The translations under genes were made by a program, and so were the position numbers. The notes below the pieces were generated by a model. It was not told the DNA's origin. It saw nothing but the letters and a program-made list of their open reading frames with translations, and ran no database searches. A stretch of 64,000 bases of DNA from Cellulosilyticum lentocellum DSM 5427 (GTDB lineage: Bacteria > Bacillota > Clostridia > Lachnospirales > Cellulosilyticaceae): the NCBI RefSeq assembly GCF_000178835.2, contig NC_015275.1:269001-333000 (forward strand), read 5' to 3'. This document shows positions 24,571 through 33,721 of the stretch, in pieces (position 1 is the stretch's first letter; each line of letters starts with the position of its first letter).

Positions 24571-26988
24571 ATGAAGCTTAACAAGGAACAGCTAAAATTA
24601 GCAGAAAATGGTGCTATGGGGTACGCTGTTATTAGGGGAGTAGCAGGTTCAGGAAAAACCTCAGTCGGTGTTGCTAGGATACCATACCTTTTAGAAAAAT
24701 ATTGTAATGGTCAAGATAAAATATTATTTGTCACATATAATAAATCCCTCACTAAATACATTGAGTATTTATATGAAAAGATGGAAAAGGTACAAACCAT
24801 TAGTTTATTTGATGAAGCTAATAAAGAGAAGAATGTAGAAGTTAAAAATATAGATTCCATCACCATGAAATATTTTTGCAAGTGGAAAGCAGACGAACAA
24901 AAGGAACTAGAAAATATATGGAAGATCCCCAATGAAATAGTAAAGGAAGCCATTAATAATATTAAAGACCGTTATCCAAAAGTGAAGCTATTAAACACAC
25001 AAAATCTGAAGTTTCTTCAAGATGAGATGAACTGGATACAAGGAAGTAATTATACAAGCCTAGCAGCTTATCAAGAAGCAGAGCGCTTTGGTAGGACTGT
25101 AAGTAATGCAGAAGGGCCAAGCAAGCTTTTCAAAAACAGCATGAGCCGGGAAGCTATATTTAGCCTGCTAGAAGAAGTAGAGCGCTTGCTACTAAAACAA
25201 GGAAAAGTAGATGGCTCTCGGGCAAATAGCTTAGCTTTAGAGTATATCAAGACTCAAAGTAGGCATGAGTGTTATAAACATATTATTATAGATGAAGCTC
25301 AGGACCTAACCAAGGTGCAGCTAGACTTTATAAGTGAATTAAAAGAAGATTCGCCGGAGAGCTCCATTTTATTTTTAATGGATGTGGCCCAAAGCATTTA
25401 TCCTCAGGCATGGCTTACCAAGGGGAGGTCCTTTAAAAGTATTGGCTATGATATGAAGGGAAAAGGCTATAAGCTCACTAAAAACTATCGTACTACCACA
25501 GAAATCTCAGAATGTGCTTATAGTTTATTAGCCAAAGAAGAAACCTTGGTATCTGATTATGATTTCGTAAAACCATCTCTCCTAGAAAGGCATGGTGAGT
25601 ATCCTGTTTACAGACATTTTGCAACCAGCGAGGAGCAAAATCTTTATATAGTAAGGCTGATTAGGGCACTGCTTAAGCAAGGTTACTCATTAAAGGATAT
25701 TGCAGTTGTATCTAAGCTTAATAAAAATCTAGAACTTTTGCAGGACCATTTAAAGGAAAAGGGTGTAGAGAGCTTTGTCTTTAAAAACAATCAAGAAGAA
25801 AGCTTTGGAGCAGATAAAGTCAAACTACTGACCATGCATTCTATTAAAGGGCTAGAGTTTAAGGTGGTCATTTTGGCAGACCTTAATAGTGATGTGATTC
25901 CCTATCCTCAAAAAGGTTTAGAGGAAGAAGAGTTAAAAGATGAGGAAATGCTGGAGCGAAAGCTACTATATGTAGGTATGACAAGAGCCCAGGAAAAACT
26001 TTTTATGTGTTCCTATGGCACAGCCTCTAAGTTTATAGCAGATATTAATACGCGTTATTTAAGTATGCAAACAGGTAGCCGTATGAATGCTTTTTACCGT
26101 TTGCCCTACGGGGATTATTTGTATACAGAAAGCATTGCTCAGGCTAACCAAGAAGAGGAATCCGTTAGACAATGGGTGATATGTGAGCTCATGACGAATT
26201 ACGGTTATCCGAAAAGCCTTATACAGCTAGAGTATCCCGTGAGAAACTTTTCTCAGACAGGAAAAGTAGATGTGGTGGTGATGAACGCCAAGACCAATAC
26301 ACCTTATATTTTCATAGAAACTAAAAAAGAGACTGTTAGCATCGAAGAAGCCATTGACCAGTTAAAATCCTATATGAATGTGAGTAAGGTGAATTACGGC
26401 ATTGCTACTAATGGTAAGAATATAGCTTTTTTAAATGACAAGTTTGAAAGGATTAGTGATATTCCTATTTGTAATGCAAGCATTTTACCAAGCTCAATAG
26501 AAACGTATAAATATGTAGACCGTATAACCCTTAGAGAAACGGTATTCGAAAGAGACTTAAGCGCCCTAGAAGTCTACGTAGCCGAAGTTCGCCAAAAGCC
26601 AGAAGAACTAAAGCGTATTAAGGTGTACTCAGATATAGCCGCCGGTATCCCTATAGAAATTGTAGATGAAATAAGAGGTACCTTTGATTTGCCAAGAGAA
26701 CTCCTTAGGGGCAAGGAAAGTGTTTATATCCTGCAAGTTAAGGGCGATAGCATGATAGAAAAAGATATTCAAAATGGAGACTATGTGGTGATAGATTCAT
26801 CAGCTGCCGTCAATGACCAAGATATAGCTGCTGTGTATTATAATGGTGCAACTACCCTTAAACAAGTCATGCATATGGGAGATAGTGTGCTGCTCATTAG
26901 TGCTAATCCTAAATATGAACCTATTCATATAGAAGAAGGGGATTTGAGTATTATGGGGAAATTGGTAGGTGTCATTAAGAAGCTATAA
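24571..26988 (+). CDS. SF1 helicase - PD-(D/E)XK nuclease - LexA-type peptidase fusion
   Basis: The start follows AAGGGGGAATATC; the product is 805 aa. Residues 1-490 are a UvrD/Rep-like helicase: Walker A GVAGSGKTS (Lys29), Walker B IIDEAQDL (Asp241-Glu242), MHSIKGLEF at 422, and YVGMTRAQEKLF ending near 480. Residues 530-640 form an HsdR-N-like nuclease with GKVDVVVM (Asp567) and FIETKKE (Glu583, Lys585), a full PD-(D/E)XK set. Residues 680-805 match the LexA/S24 self-cleaving domain: an IAAGIP cleavage site (Ala691-Gly692), GDSM (Ser727) and TTLKQ (Lys764), with LexA-like spacing. No HTH is present. It stands alone between two copies of the intergenic repeat. A DNA-damage- or phage-triggered effector nuclease controlled by self-cleavage is inferred. 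Confidence 0.85.
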   Translation: MKLNKEQLKLAENGAMGYAVIRGVAGSGKTSVGVARIPYLLEKYCNGQDKILFVTYNKSLTKYIEYLYEKMEKVQTISLFDEANKEKNVEVKNIDSITMKYFCKWKADEQKELENIWKIPNEIVKEAINNIKDRYPKVKLLNTQNLKFLQDEMNWIQGSNYTSLAAYQEAERFGRTVSNAEGPSKLFKNSMSREAIFSLLEEVERLLLKQGKVDGSRANSLALEYIKTQSRHECYKHIIIDEAQDLTKVQLDFISELKEDSPESSILFLMDVAQSIYPQAWLTKGRSFKSIGYDMKGKGYKLTKNYRTTTEISECAYSLLAKEETLVSDYDFVKPSLLERHGEYPVYRHFATSEEQNLYIVRLIRALLKQGYSLKDIAVVSKLNKNLELLQDHLKEKGVESFVFKNNQEESFGADKVKLLTMHSIKGLEFKVVILADLNSDVIPYPQKGLEEEELKDEEMLERKLLYVGMTRAQEKLFMCSYGTASKFIADINTRYLSMQTGSRMNAFYRLPYGDYLYTESIAQANQEEESVRQWVICELMTNYGYPKSLIQLEYPVRNFSQTGKVDVVVMNAKTNTPYIFIETKKETVSIEEAIDQLKSYMNVSKVNYGIATNGKNIAFLNDKFERISDIPICNASILPSSIETYKYVDRITLRETVFERDLSALEVYVAEVRQKPEELKRIKVYSDIAAGIPIEIVDEIRGTFDLPRELLRGKESVYILQVKGDSMIEKDIQNGDYVVIDSSAAVNDQDIAAVYYNGATTLKQVMHMGDSVLLISANPKYEPIHIEEGDLSIMGKLVGVIKKL

Positions 26989-27024
26989 AGTTGGAAGAAA
27001 TAACTATGCAATTATTGCATAACA

Positions 27025-27076
27025 AAAAGGCGAACACCAAGTATAATAGATACAAAGTGTTCACCTTTCCTTTTAG
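27025..27076 (+). terminator. Terminator hairpin, family with conserved tip (copy 4)
   Basis: AAAGGCGAACACC.. pairs with ..GTGTTCACCTTT, with an AAGTATAATAGATACAAA tip, then CCTTTTAG. It ends the helicase-LexA gene. Confidence 0.75.
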
Positions 27077-27470
27077 CTCAGACTCTAGTTAAACTTCCAT
27101 AGCTGCCTAAGTAAACTTTACTTCAAGGTATGACAGTAACTACTCAGCACCTACATACAGACAGAGTGGTACCTACGAAGACAGCCATAAGATTTAACCC
27201 ATGAGTGAGGAGATCCTTAAAGTTTCGGACCGGACTGTTCTTGCCTAGGAAGCCATGACCTTAAGACTCTGGCTAAAAACTTTATTTGGCACTACTAAGT
27301 GTAAAGCCTATAAAAACAACTTATAAATGGCGTCTCCCTTGTAGCTCACTAGTGAACATTTTCCTTAAACTCAGAGGTACCTATAACAATGACTGAGACT
27401 TGGTTGACTTGGTCAGTTCCTCAAGTTAATGCTGTGGTAATTATGCCGAGAGAAGTTGTTCGTTTGAGCT
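27077..27470 (+). repeat. Long intergenic repeat / candidate structured RNA (R5)
   Basis: This is the second full-length copy, collinear with 22351-22735 from GACTCTAGTTAAACTTCCAT to the GTGGTAATTATGCCGAGAG tail. The second stem (CTTAAAGTTTCGG / CCATGACCTTAAG) is conserved. The first stem is weaker than in R4, although its outer GTTAAA/TTTAAC pair remains. Confidence 0.75.
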
Positions 27471-27555
27471 TCACACTTATAAGTGTGAAAAATACACTGA
27501 GTTTTAGGACGAATTTAACTAAGGGGTCACACATCCCTTGAAAAAATATATAGAA

Positions 27556-28527
27556 TTAGCTATCGTTACGGTTTTTAATAAGGTGAGAAGTGTCATATCC
27601 ATGTTCTTGAAGATAGTTAAAAACATTTTCATGATTAAAAATGACTTTCTCTTTATGATTATTGAGAGACATCAAATCCATATAATCTGTAGGGTTAAAA
27701 GGTTTCTTTTGCTTGATAATGTGATAGATACAAACTAGCATCATGCGAGAAATGGCAATAATAGTTTTTTTATGGCCCCGTCAACTTTTGATACGTCTAT
27801 ATTTAACTCCATAATAAGGTTCCTTTTTACTTCTTATGGCAGATAAAGCGCACTGAACAAAAAATGGTTTAATATATTGAACAGCTTTACCAATACGAAC
27901 ATATTTTTTCTTACCTGCACTTTCATTATTACCTGGAGTAAGCTTTGCCCAAGAAGTAAGGTGTTTTGCATCTTCAAAAATAGATATGTCCGTACCTATT
28001 TTAGCAAGAATTATAGTAGCACTTAGATTAGGGATAGTAGAAATGAGTTCAACTAGTTGCCAGTAGGGTTTAATACGTGCATAAAGCTCAACTTCAGTTT
28101 TGGTAATCATTTCTTCAATATAATCTAAATATTGTTGTGCAAGATGAAATTTCAAAGCTTGATCAGATTCAATTTTATATACATTAATAGTAGCAATGAT
28201 GTCATCTGATTTTGCTTGAGCACCTTTTTGAATAAGTTTACGACAAGCTTTTTCATCAAATGATTCAGCAGTGTTTTCAAGTAGGTAAGAAATAATCGGG
28301 GTTGCTGTCTTACAAAAGGGATCAGTTAGAACACTAGCAATACCAATATTTGAGACAGTCATAGAATTTTGTAGATGATTTTTTTCAAAAGCTTTCATGC
28401 AAATCAACTTAAAACGATAGCGGGAAATTTCACGTAACTGACGAATATCTTTAGGAGGGATAAAGGAACTTCTAACTAAGTCAAACTTATAAAGGTCAGC
28501 AATCCATTTAGAATCTTTTTTATCTCA
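27556..28527 (-). mobile_element. IS110-family transposase remnant
   Basis: Read on the minus strand, the frame opens near 28527 with DKKDSKWIADLYKFDLVRSS, the end of the IS110 DEDD domain. It continues through the C-terminal transposase_20 domain (LISTIPNLSATIILAKIGTD, then LTSWAKLTPGNNESAG) to a TGA at 27781. The same frame continues past this stop as RGHKKTIIAISRMM to 27556, exactly where intact IS110 proteins continue, so the TGA is an internal nonsense mutation. The N-terminal 80 or so residues with the first catalytic acids are missing. The element is therefore dead twice over. It lies between repeats R5 and R6. No terminal ends are recognisable. Confidence 0.8.
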
Positions 28528-28584
28528 TGTAATCATTATACTTGATTAGCACTTTTTGTTGGACTAAATACATTCAAAAGCAAA

Positions 28585-28690
28585 TATTTCCGTAAATCTA
28601 TAAGTACTTTATAGCAATTGATTAGAACCTACTAGGTTCGGTCAAAACCTCAAATTTTAGCTGTGATAATTATGTTGAGGGAATTTGTTT
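28585..28690 (+). repeat. Intergenic repeat family, 3' tail only (R6)
   Basis: CGGTCAAAACCTCAAATTTT followed by AGCTGTGATAATTATGTTGAGG and TTTGTTTT matches the 3' end of R4 and R5. It stands 165 nt before the Z1 gene. The rest of this copy was probably replaced by the IS110 remnant. Confidence 0.55.
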
Positions 28691-28854
28691 TACAATCTAC
28701 CATATTTCATTTTGGAGTTATTCTAGTATACAGAATAGGTTAATTTTAAACAAATCATAACAATAATGATATGTAATAAATAAAAAGAAAAAAATGTAGA
28801 ATATAATAAAAATATAGGGTGTGTAATATAGAATCAAAAGGGGATGAAGAGTAA

Positions 28855-31638
28855 ATGTTAAATTATAGTTTACCTAAATACGATATGTATAGAAATAGAA
28901 TTAAACAAGCAAGAGAAAGAGGAGATGAATGGGAGACAATAAGTCTAGAGAACGATAAAGAAAAGTTAGAAAAATTTATTGAGCAACAAAGAGAATTAAA
29001 TTTCTGGGATATTACCTCTGAGCAATGGGTAGATTTAGTTAATTTACAAAAGGATGCAGAGAGAAATACTATAGAAATAAAATATAGAACTGAACAAGCA
29101 ATGTTGATGGACGAAGGACAAGATAGTGATGTAACTATCCCTCAAGATGAGAGATCTTCATGGCAATTATATAAAAAGCATTTATTAGATCAAGGATTTA
29201 AGCCTAAAGTAGTTCAGAATATAGAGGATACTACTTTAAAGTTACTTAGAAGATTAAACAACAATACAGTAGATATGGAACCTATTAAAGGCCTAGTAAT
29301 AGGAAATGTTCAATCAGGTAAAACAGCCAATATGGCAGCCTTGATGGCGATGGCGGCTGATTGGGGATGGAACATGTTTATGGTACTATCTGGTACAATT
29401 GAAAACTTACGTCAACAAACACAAAAAAGATTATTTAATGATTTAAATAAACCAGGAAACATTAATTGGAGAGGTTTAGAGCATCTTTCAAAAAAGTCTA
29501 CATATGGACAAAGAGCACAAGATCTAAGATTTGAAGAAGACTCTGCAGATAGACATTTTACAGTTTGTTTAAAGAACTCAGGTAGACTAAGAAAATTAAT
29601 AGAATGGCTACAGGCAGACCCTAATAAACAAAAACAAATGAAAATTATTGTAATTGATGATGAAGCAGACCAAGCAGGAATCAATACTGCTGATATTACT
29701 AAAAATGAAAGAAAAACAATTAATAAATTAATTGTAAATTTAGTTGAGGGTAGAGATAAACAAGGAAAAGAAATAACTACAAAATATAGAGCGATGAACT
29801 ATATAGGTTATACAGCAACACCATATGCTAATATTCTAAATGAAGCAGCTCCAGAGTCACTATATCCGCGTAATTTTATATCTACTTTAAGTGTATCAGA
29901 TGAATATTTTGGCCCACAACAGATTTTTGGTGTTGATGGTATGGAATATGATGGGATGAATATCATTAGGTTAATAGAAAAAGAAGAGCTAGATATAGTA
30001 AAAGAAATACATGATGGTAGTTATATGATGCCTACAGAATCTCTTAAGGATGCAATGTGTTGGTTTATATGTGGCGCAGCAACCATGAGGTACTGGGGAT
30101 ATAATAAACCAATTAGTATGTTAATACATACGAGTCAAAAACAAGATCATCATGAATATGTATCAGGGGTCATTAATGATTGGTTTGCTACATCATCAAA
30201 AGATAGGATATTAGAGAGATGTAGTAAGATATGGGAAGATGAAACCAATGAACTTACTCTAGAGGACTTTAAGGAGCAATATAAGGATTATGGTAGAATG
30301 GATCAAGTTAGAGAGTATCCTAGTTTTAATGAAATAGAAGAAGAAATTAAAAAGTTAATCTATTATCCACTTTCAAATATCAGATTAGATGAAGAGCAAG
30401 AATTTGAGTATCAAGAAGGTATACATTTATGCATTGATAACTGTAAAAATTCAGGAGTCACTGAAGATGGTATGTATGTGAGATTAGCATATCCTGACTC
30501 TAATAATATGCCTGCAGTTGCACCTGTATTTATTGTAGTAGGTGGAGCAACTCTGTCTAGGGGGTTAACTATTGAGGGGCTAATTAGTACTTTCTTTTTG
30601 AGATCGGTGGGGCAAGCTGATACTTTAATGCAAATGGGAAGATGGTTTGGTTATAGAAGAGGATATGAGTTATTACCAAGATTATGGATTACAGAGAGAA
30701 CCAGAGATCAATTTAGATTTTTATCTACTCTAGATAAAGAATTAAGAGAAGAAATATTACACATGGATACACTTGGAACAAGTCCTATGAGTTATGGTCC
30801 TAAAGTAAAAAATTCTCCTAAATGTAGCTTCATTCGTATCACTGCAAAAAATAAGATGCAAAGTGCAGAAGAGACAGATATGGATTATAGTGGTACATCA
30901 AATCAAACTACTATATTTGAGAACTCTAAAGAAATTCTTATGAACAATAAGCTTATTACAGAAGAATTTATCAATTCTTTAGGAGTATCAGAGAAGAATA
31001 GTAACAAACATGCTCAAGGAGCCCTAATATGGAGAAATATTAGTTTTGATACTATTTATAGTGGCTTATTAAAGAACTTCCAATTTTCAAGAAGAAACAA
31101 AGTTTTTAATGACATTGAGAGTGTGAAGGAATGGATTGGAAAAGTTACCGAAGAAGGGAATTTAGCTAATTGGAATGTAATTGTTTCAGGTAAAGGTAAG
31201 GCAAATCAAGAAGATAACAATTGGAAATTTATTAATGGAAGTGTTGATAAGGTAACACGTACAAGACGAAAACAGAATGATAATGAAATGACTATTGATA
31301 TTGGAGTACTAAGAGAACCTAAAGATTTAATTGCAGATGTAGATATAGAGAGTTTAGATCAAGATACTAAGTACTTAGTAGAACATTATACCCCAACGGC
31401 AGCAAAAGATATTCGTAGTAAAGCCGGTTTAGATTTGACTCCACAATTAATCATATACCTTATTGATAAGGGTTCAAAAGCTACGACTACAAACAGAAAA
31501 GATTTAGAGGCAGAAGAAGATATCGTTGGTATTTGCATCAATGTTCCTGGAGGAAGAAGGGGTTCATCCTTAGCTAAAGCAGTATCAATAAAATTTGAAG
31601 ATACATTATTTAATAATGAAGGAGATGTGGAGGAGTAG
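28855..31638 (+). CDS. Z1-domain DNA-stimulated ATPase/helicase of a MORC-type restriction system
   Basis: This 927-aa protein is the first gene of a seven-gene operon. The helicase core shows Walker A GNVQSGKTANM (residues 150-160), Walker B VIDDEADQAG (Asp268-Glu270), GGATLSRGLTIEGL (563-576), the hallmark of the Z1 domain, and a motif-VI-like QMGRWFGYRRGYE (593-605). The long C-terminal part is specific to these systems. Z1 proteins are known from restriction-modification loci that also encode a MutL/MORC-like ATPase, a PD-(D/E)XK protein and cytosine methyltransferases, exactly as here. It probably translocates DNA for the nuclease. Its stop is one base before the next start. Confidence 0.9.
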   Translation: MLNYSLPKYDMYRNRIKQARERGDEWETISLENDKEKLEKFIEQQRELNFWDITSEQWVDLVNLQKDAERNTIEIKYRTEQAMLMDEGQDSDVTIPQDERSSWQLYKKHLLDQGFKPKVVQNIEDTTLKLLRRLNNNTVDMEPIKGLVIGNVQSGKTANMAALMAMAADWGWNMFMVLSGTIENLRQQTQKRLFNDLNKPGNINWRGLEHLSKKSTYGQRAQDLRFEEDSADRHFTVCLKNSGRLRKLIEWLQADPNKQKQMKIIVIDDEADQAGINTADITKNERKTINKLIVNLVEGRDKQGKEITTKYRAMNYIGYTATPYANILNEAAPESLYPRNFISTLSVSDEYFGPQQIFGVDGMEYDGMNIIRLIEKEELDIVKEIHDGSYMMPTESLKDAMCWFICGAATMRYWGYNKPISMLIHTSQKQDHHEYVSGVINDWFATSSKDRILERCSKIWEDETNELTLEDFKEQYKDYGRMDQVREYPSFNEIEEEIKKLIYYPLSNIRLDEEQEFEYQEGIHLCIDNCKNSGVTEDGMYVRLAYPDSNNMPAVAPVFIVVGGATLSRGLTIEGLISTFFLRSVGQADTLMQMGRWFGYRRGYELLPRLWITERTRDQFRFLSTLDKELREEILHMDTLGTSPMSYGPKVKNSPKCSFIRITAKNKMQSAEETDMDYSGTSNQTTIFENSKEILMNNKLITEEFINSLGVSEKNSNKHAQGALIWRNISFDTIYSGLLKNFQFSRRNKVFNDIESVKEWIGKVTEEGNLANWNVIVSGKGKANQEDNNWKFINGSVDKVTRTRRKQNDNEMTIDIGVLREPKDLIADVDIESLDQDTKYLVEHYTPTAAKDIRSKAGLDLTPQLIIYLIDKGSKATTTNRKDLEAEEDIVGICINVPGGRRGSSLAKAVSIKFEDTLFNNEGDVEE

Positions 31639-31639
31639 A

Positions 31640-33721
31640 ATGAAGATAGAAATAGCTGAACCAGCGAGAATGACCCAATCAGGGAGCTCTCTATTAAGAT
31701 TAATACAAAATAATGATATGCCGATTTTAGATTTATTAGTAAGAGAGTCTATACAAAATAGTCTAGATGCATATAGAGAAGATGCTAAATATGTCAATGT
31801 CGAGTTTCTTACAGGTGAATTTGAGGCAAAGTCATTGAATAGCCATCTACAGGGAATTCAAGAAGAATTAAATAATAGATATGAAGGAAGAGAGAGTAGG
31901 TACATTGCAATTCGTGACAGCAATACAAAGGGTTTAACAGGAAAGCTACATTTTGATGATGTAGAAAATAATGATTATGGAAATTTATTAAAGTTAATCT
32001 ATGAGATTAGTAAACCTCAAGAAGCACTTGGAGCGGGAGGTTCATGGGGATTAGGAAAAACTGTATACTTTAGGATTGGAATTGGACTAGTTATTTATTA
32101 TAGTAGAATACTTAATGAGAATGACGAATATGAATCTAGGCTTGCAGTTTCAATGATAGAAGATGAGAACTCTGTAGATTCAATTATTCCAAGTATTAAT
32201 GGCAAGATTAAAAGAGGAATTGCTTGGTGGGGAGAGTCTATAGGTGAAAATAAGACTAGGCCTATTACTAATGAAACAGAAATAGAAGAAATCTTAGATA
32301 TATTTAATATTAGACCCTATGGCAATGAAGAGACTGGGACAACTATATTAATTCCCTATATCAATACTAAAGAACTACTAAATAGTAATAGGCTGATACA
32401 TGAAGATGATGATAAACAAGAGCAGTTACCATTTTGGCATCTAAATATAGAAGAGTTTATCAAAGTTTCTGTACAAAGATGGTATGCCCCTAGATTAAAT
32501 AATCAGCATTATAATTATGGAAGATGGCTGAGAGTATTAGTTAATGGAGAAGGCATAGGCTTAGATAGCATGGAACCTGTTTATAAGCTGATACAGGGAT
32601 TATACAATAAAGCCATACAAAAAGAATCTATAGATAAAGATTTACAAAGTGTTGATATAAATGTAAAGGCAATAAATTTAAGAAATGTATTGTTAGAACA
32701 ACAAGCAGGATGGGTGGCGTATACTAAGATAAATAAAAATCTATTAAAAATGACTCCACCAACAAATAAATTAAGCCCATATATCTATATAAACCAAGAG
32801 AATTTAGATGGAGATACCAATAGACCAATAGTACTATTTACAAGAAAACCAGGAATGATAGTTTCATATGAAACAAGCGGTCCTTGGGTTGATTCTATAC
32901 CATCATCAGGTAAGGATGAATTTATTATTGCAGTTTTTGTCTTAAATTCTAACAATATGGTTGTAGGAATGGGAGAATCTCTTAACCTTGAAGAATATAT
33001 AAGAAAGAGTGAAATGGCAGATCATACTTCGTGGAGTGATTGGGGAAATAGTCAATTAAATCCTAGAATAATTAATAGGGTACAGGGCCATGTTCGAGCA
33101 ACAATAACAAAGAGTTATAAAGAAGATGACAATACAAATGGAAACAAGTTGAATTCTGGATTAGGAAAGTTATTTGGGGATTTATTATTGCCGCCAGAGA
33201 ACTTTGGTAAAAAGCCAAGTGCAGGGAATGATACTTCATCAAAATCAAAGGTTGTAGCTAAACATAAAGGAGCTTCATTAAAGTTAGATAATGACAGTAT
33301 TAAGTTTACATCTAGTGGCGTACAAATTAGATTTAAAGTAGAGTGCTCTAGTAAAATAAGTCAATTAAATCTAGAGGCTTTTATTGCTATGGAAAGTGGG
33401 AGACTATCTGTAGAGCAATGGGAAGATGAATTAGGACAAGAAATGCCTTTTGAAGTTATTAGTGCATTAGTTGATAAGATAGGATATAAGGGACAAGAGA
33501 CTAGAAGTTGTGATTTAAGAATTGATAACTGTAGTGCTGAAATGAGTACAGAAGGAATTGATCTAAAGCTTTTATATTCAAAAAATGGAATCCCTTATGG
33601 ACTAAGTGTTACAACTAAAGAAAAAGCTTCATTAATTATAGAAGGAACTATGGGAATTAAAGTAAAACAAAAGAATATAAGAACTGTATTAAATATTTTT
33701 ACTAATGAAGGAGAGAAATAA
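31640..33721 (+). CDS. MORC/MutL-like GHKL ATPase
   Basis: I start at the ATG at 31640, where GGAGGAG lies just upstream; a longer frame from 31595 overlaps the Z1 gene and has no site. The product is 693 aa. Residues 30-145 contain the GHKL (Bergerat) ATP-binding motifs: RESIQNSLDA (Glu36, Asn40), IRDSNTKGL (Asp93), and GAGGSWGLGKTVYF (131-144). This arrangement is that of the bacterial MORC/MutL homologues found in restriction loci. By analogy, ATP-dependent dimer closure on DNA would recruit the Z1 helicase and nuclease. It overlaps the next gene by one base (TAATG). Confidence 0.88.
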   Translation: MKIEIAEPARMTQSGSSLLRLIQNNDMPILDLLVRESIQNSLDAYREDAKYVNVEFLTGEFEAKSLNSHLQGIQEELNNRYEGRESRYIAIRDSNTKGLTGKLHFDDVENNDYGNLLKLIYEISKPQEALGAGGSWGLGKTVYFRIGIGLVIYYSRILNENDEYESRLAVSMIEDENSVDSIIPSINGKIKRGIAWWGESIGENKTRPITNETEIEEILDIFNIRPYGNEETGTTILIPYINTKELLNSNRLIHEDDDKQEQLPFWHLNIEEFIKVSVQRWYAPRLNNQHYNYGRWLRVLVNGEGIGLDSMEPVYKLIQGLYNKAIQKESIDKDLQSVDINVKAINLRNVLLEQQAGWVAYTKINKNLLKMTPPTNKLSPYIYINQENLDGDTNRPIVLFTRKPGMIVSYETSGPWVDSIPSSGKDEFIIAVFVLNSNNMVVGMGESLNLEEYIRKSEMADHTSWSDWGNSQLNPRIINRVQGHVRATITKSYKEDDNTNGNKLNSGLGKLFGDLLLPPENFGKKPSAGNDTSSKSKVVAKHKGASLKLDNDSIKFTSSGVQIRFKVECSSKISQLNLEAFIAMESGRLSVEQWEDELGQEMPFEVISALVDKIGYKGQETRSCDLRIDNCSAEMSTEGIDLKLLYSKNGIPYGLSVTTKEKASLIIEGTMGIKVKQKNIRTVLNIFTNEGEK

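Noticed and set aside
27538-27738. A + strand 66-aa ORF
   Set aside because: It is antisense to the C-terminal part of the IS110 transposase remnant.
31595-31639. Upstream start for the MORC-like ATPase
   Set aside because: It overlaps the Z1 gene by 44 nt with no ribosome site, while the ATG at 31640 follows GGAGGAG and leads directly into the conserved N-terminus.
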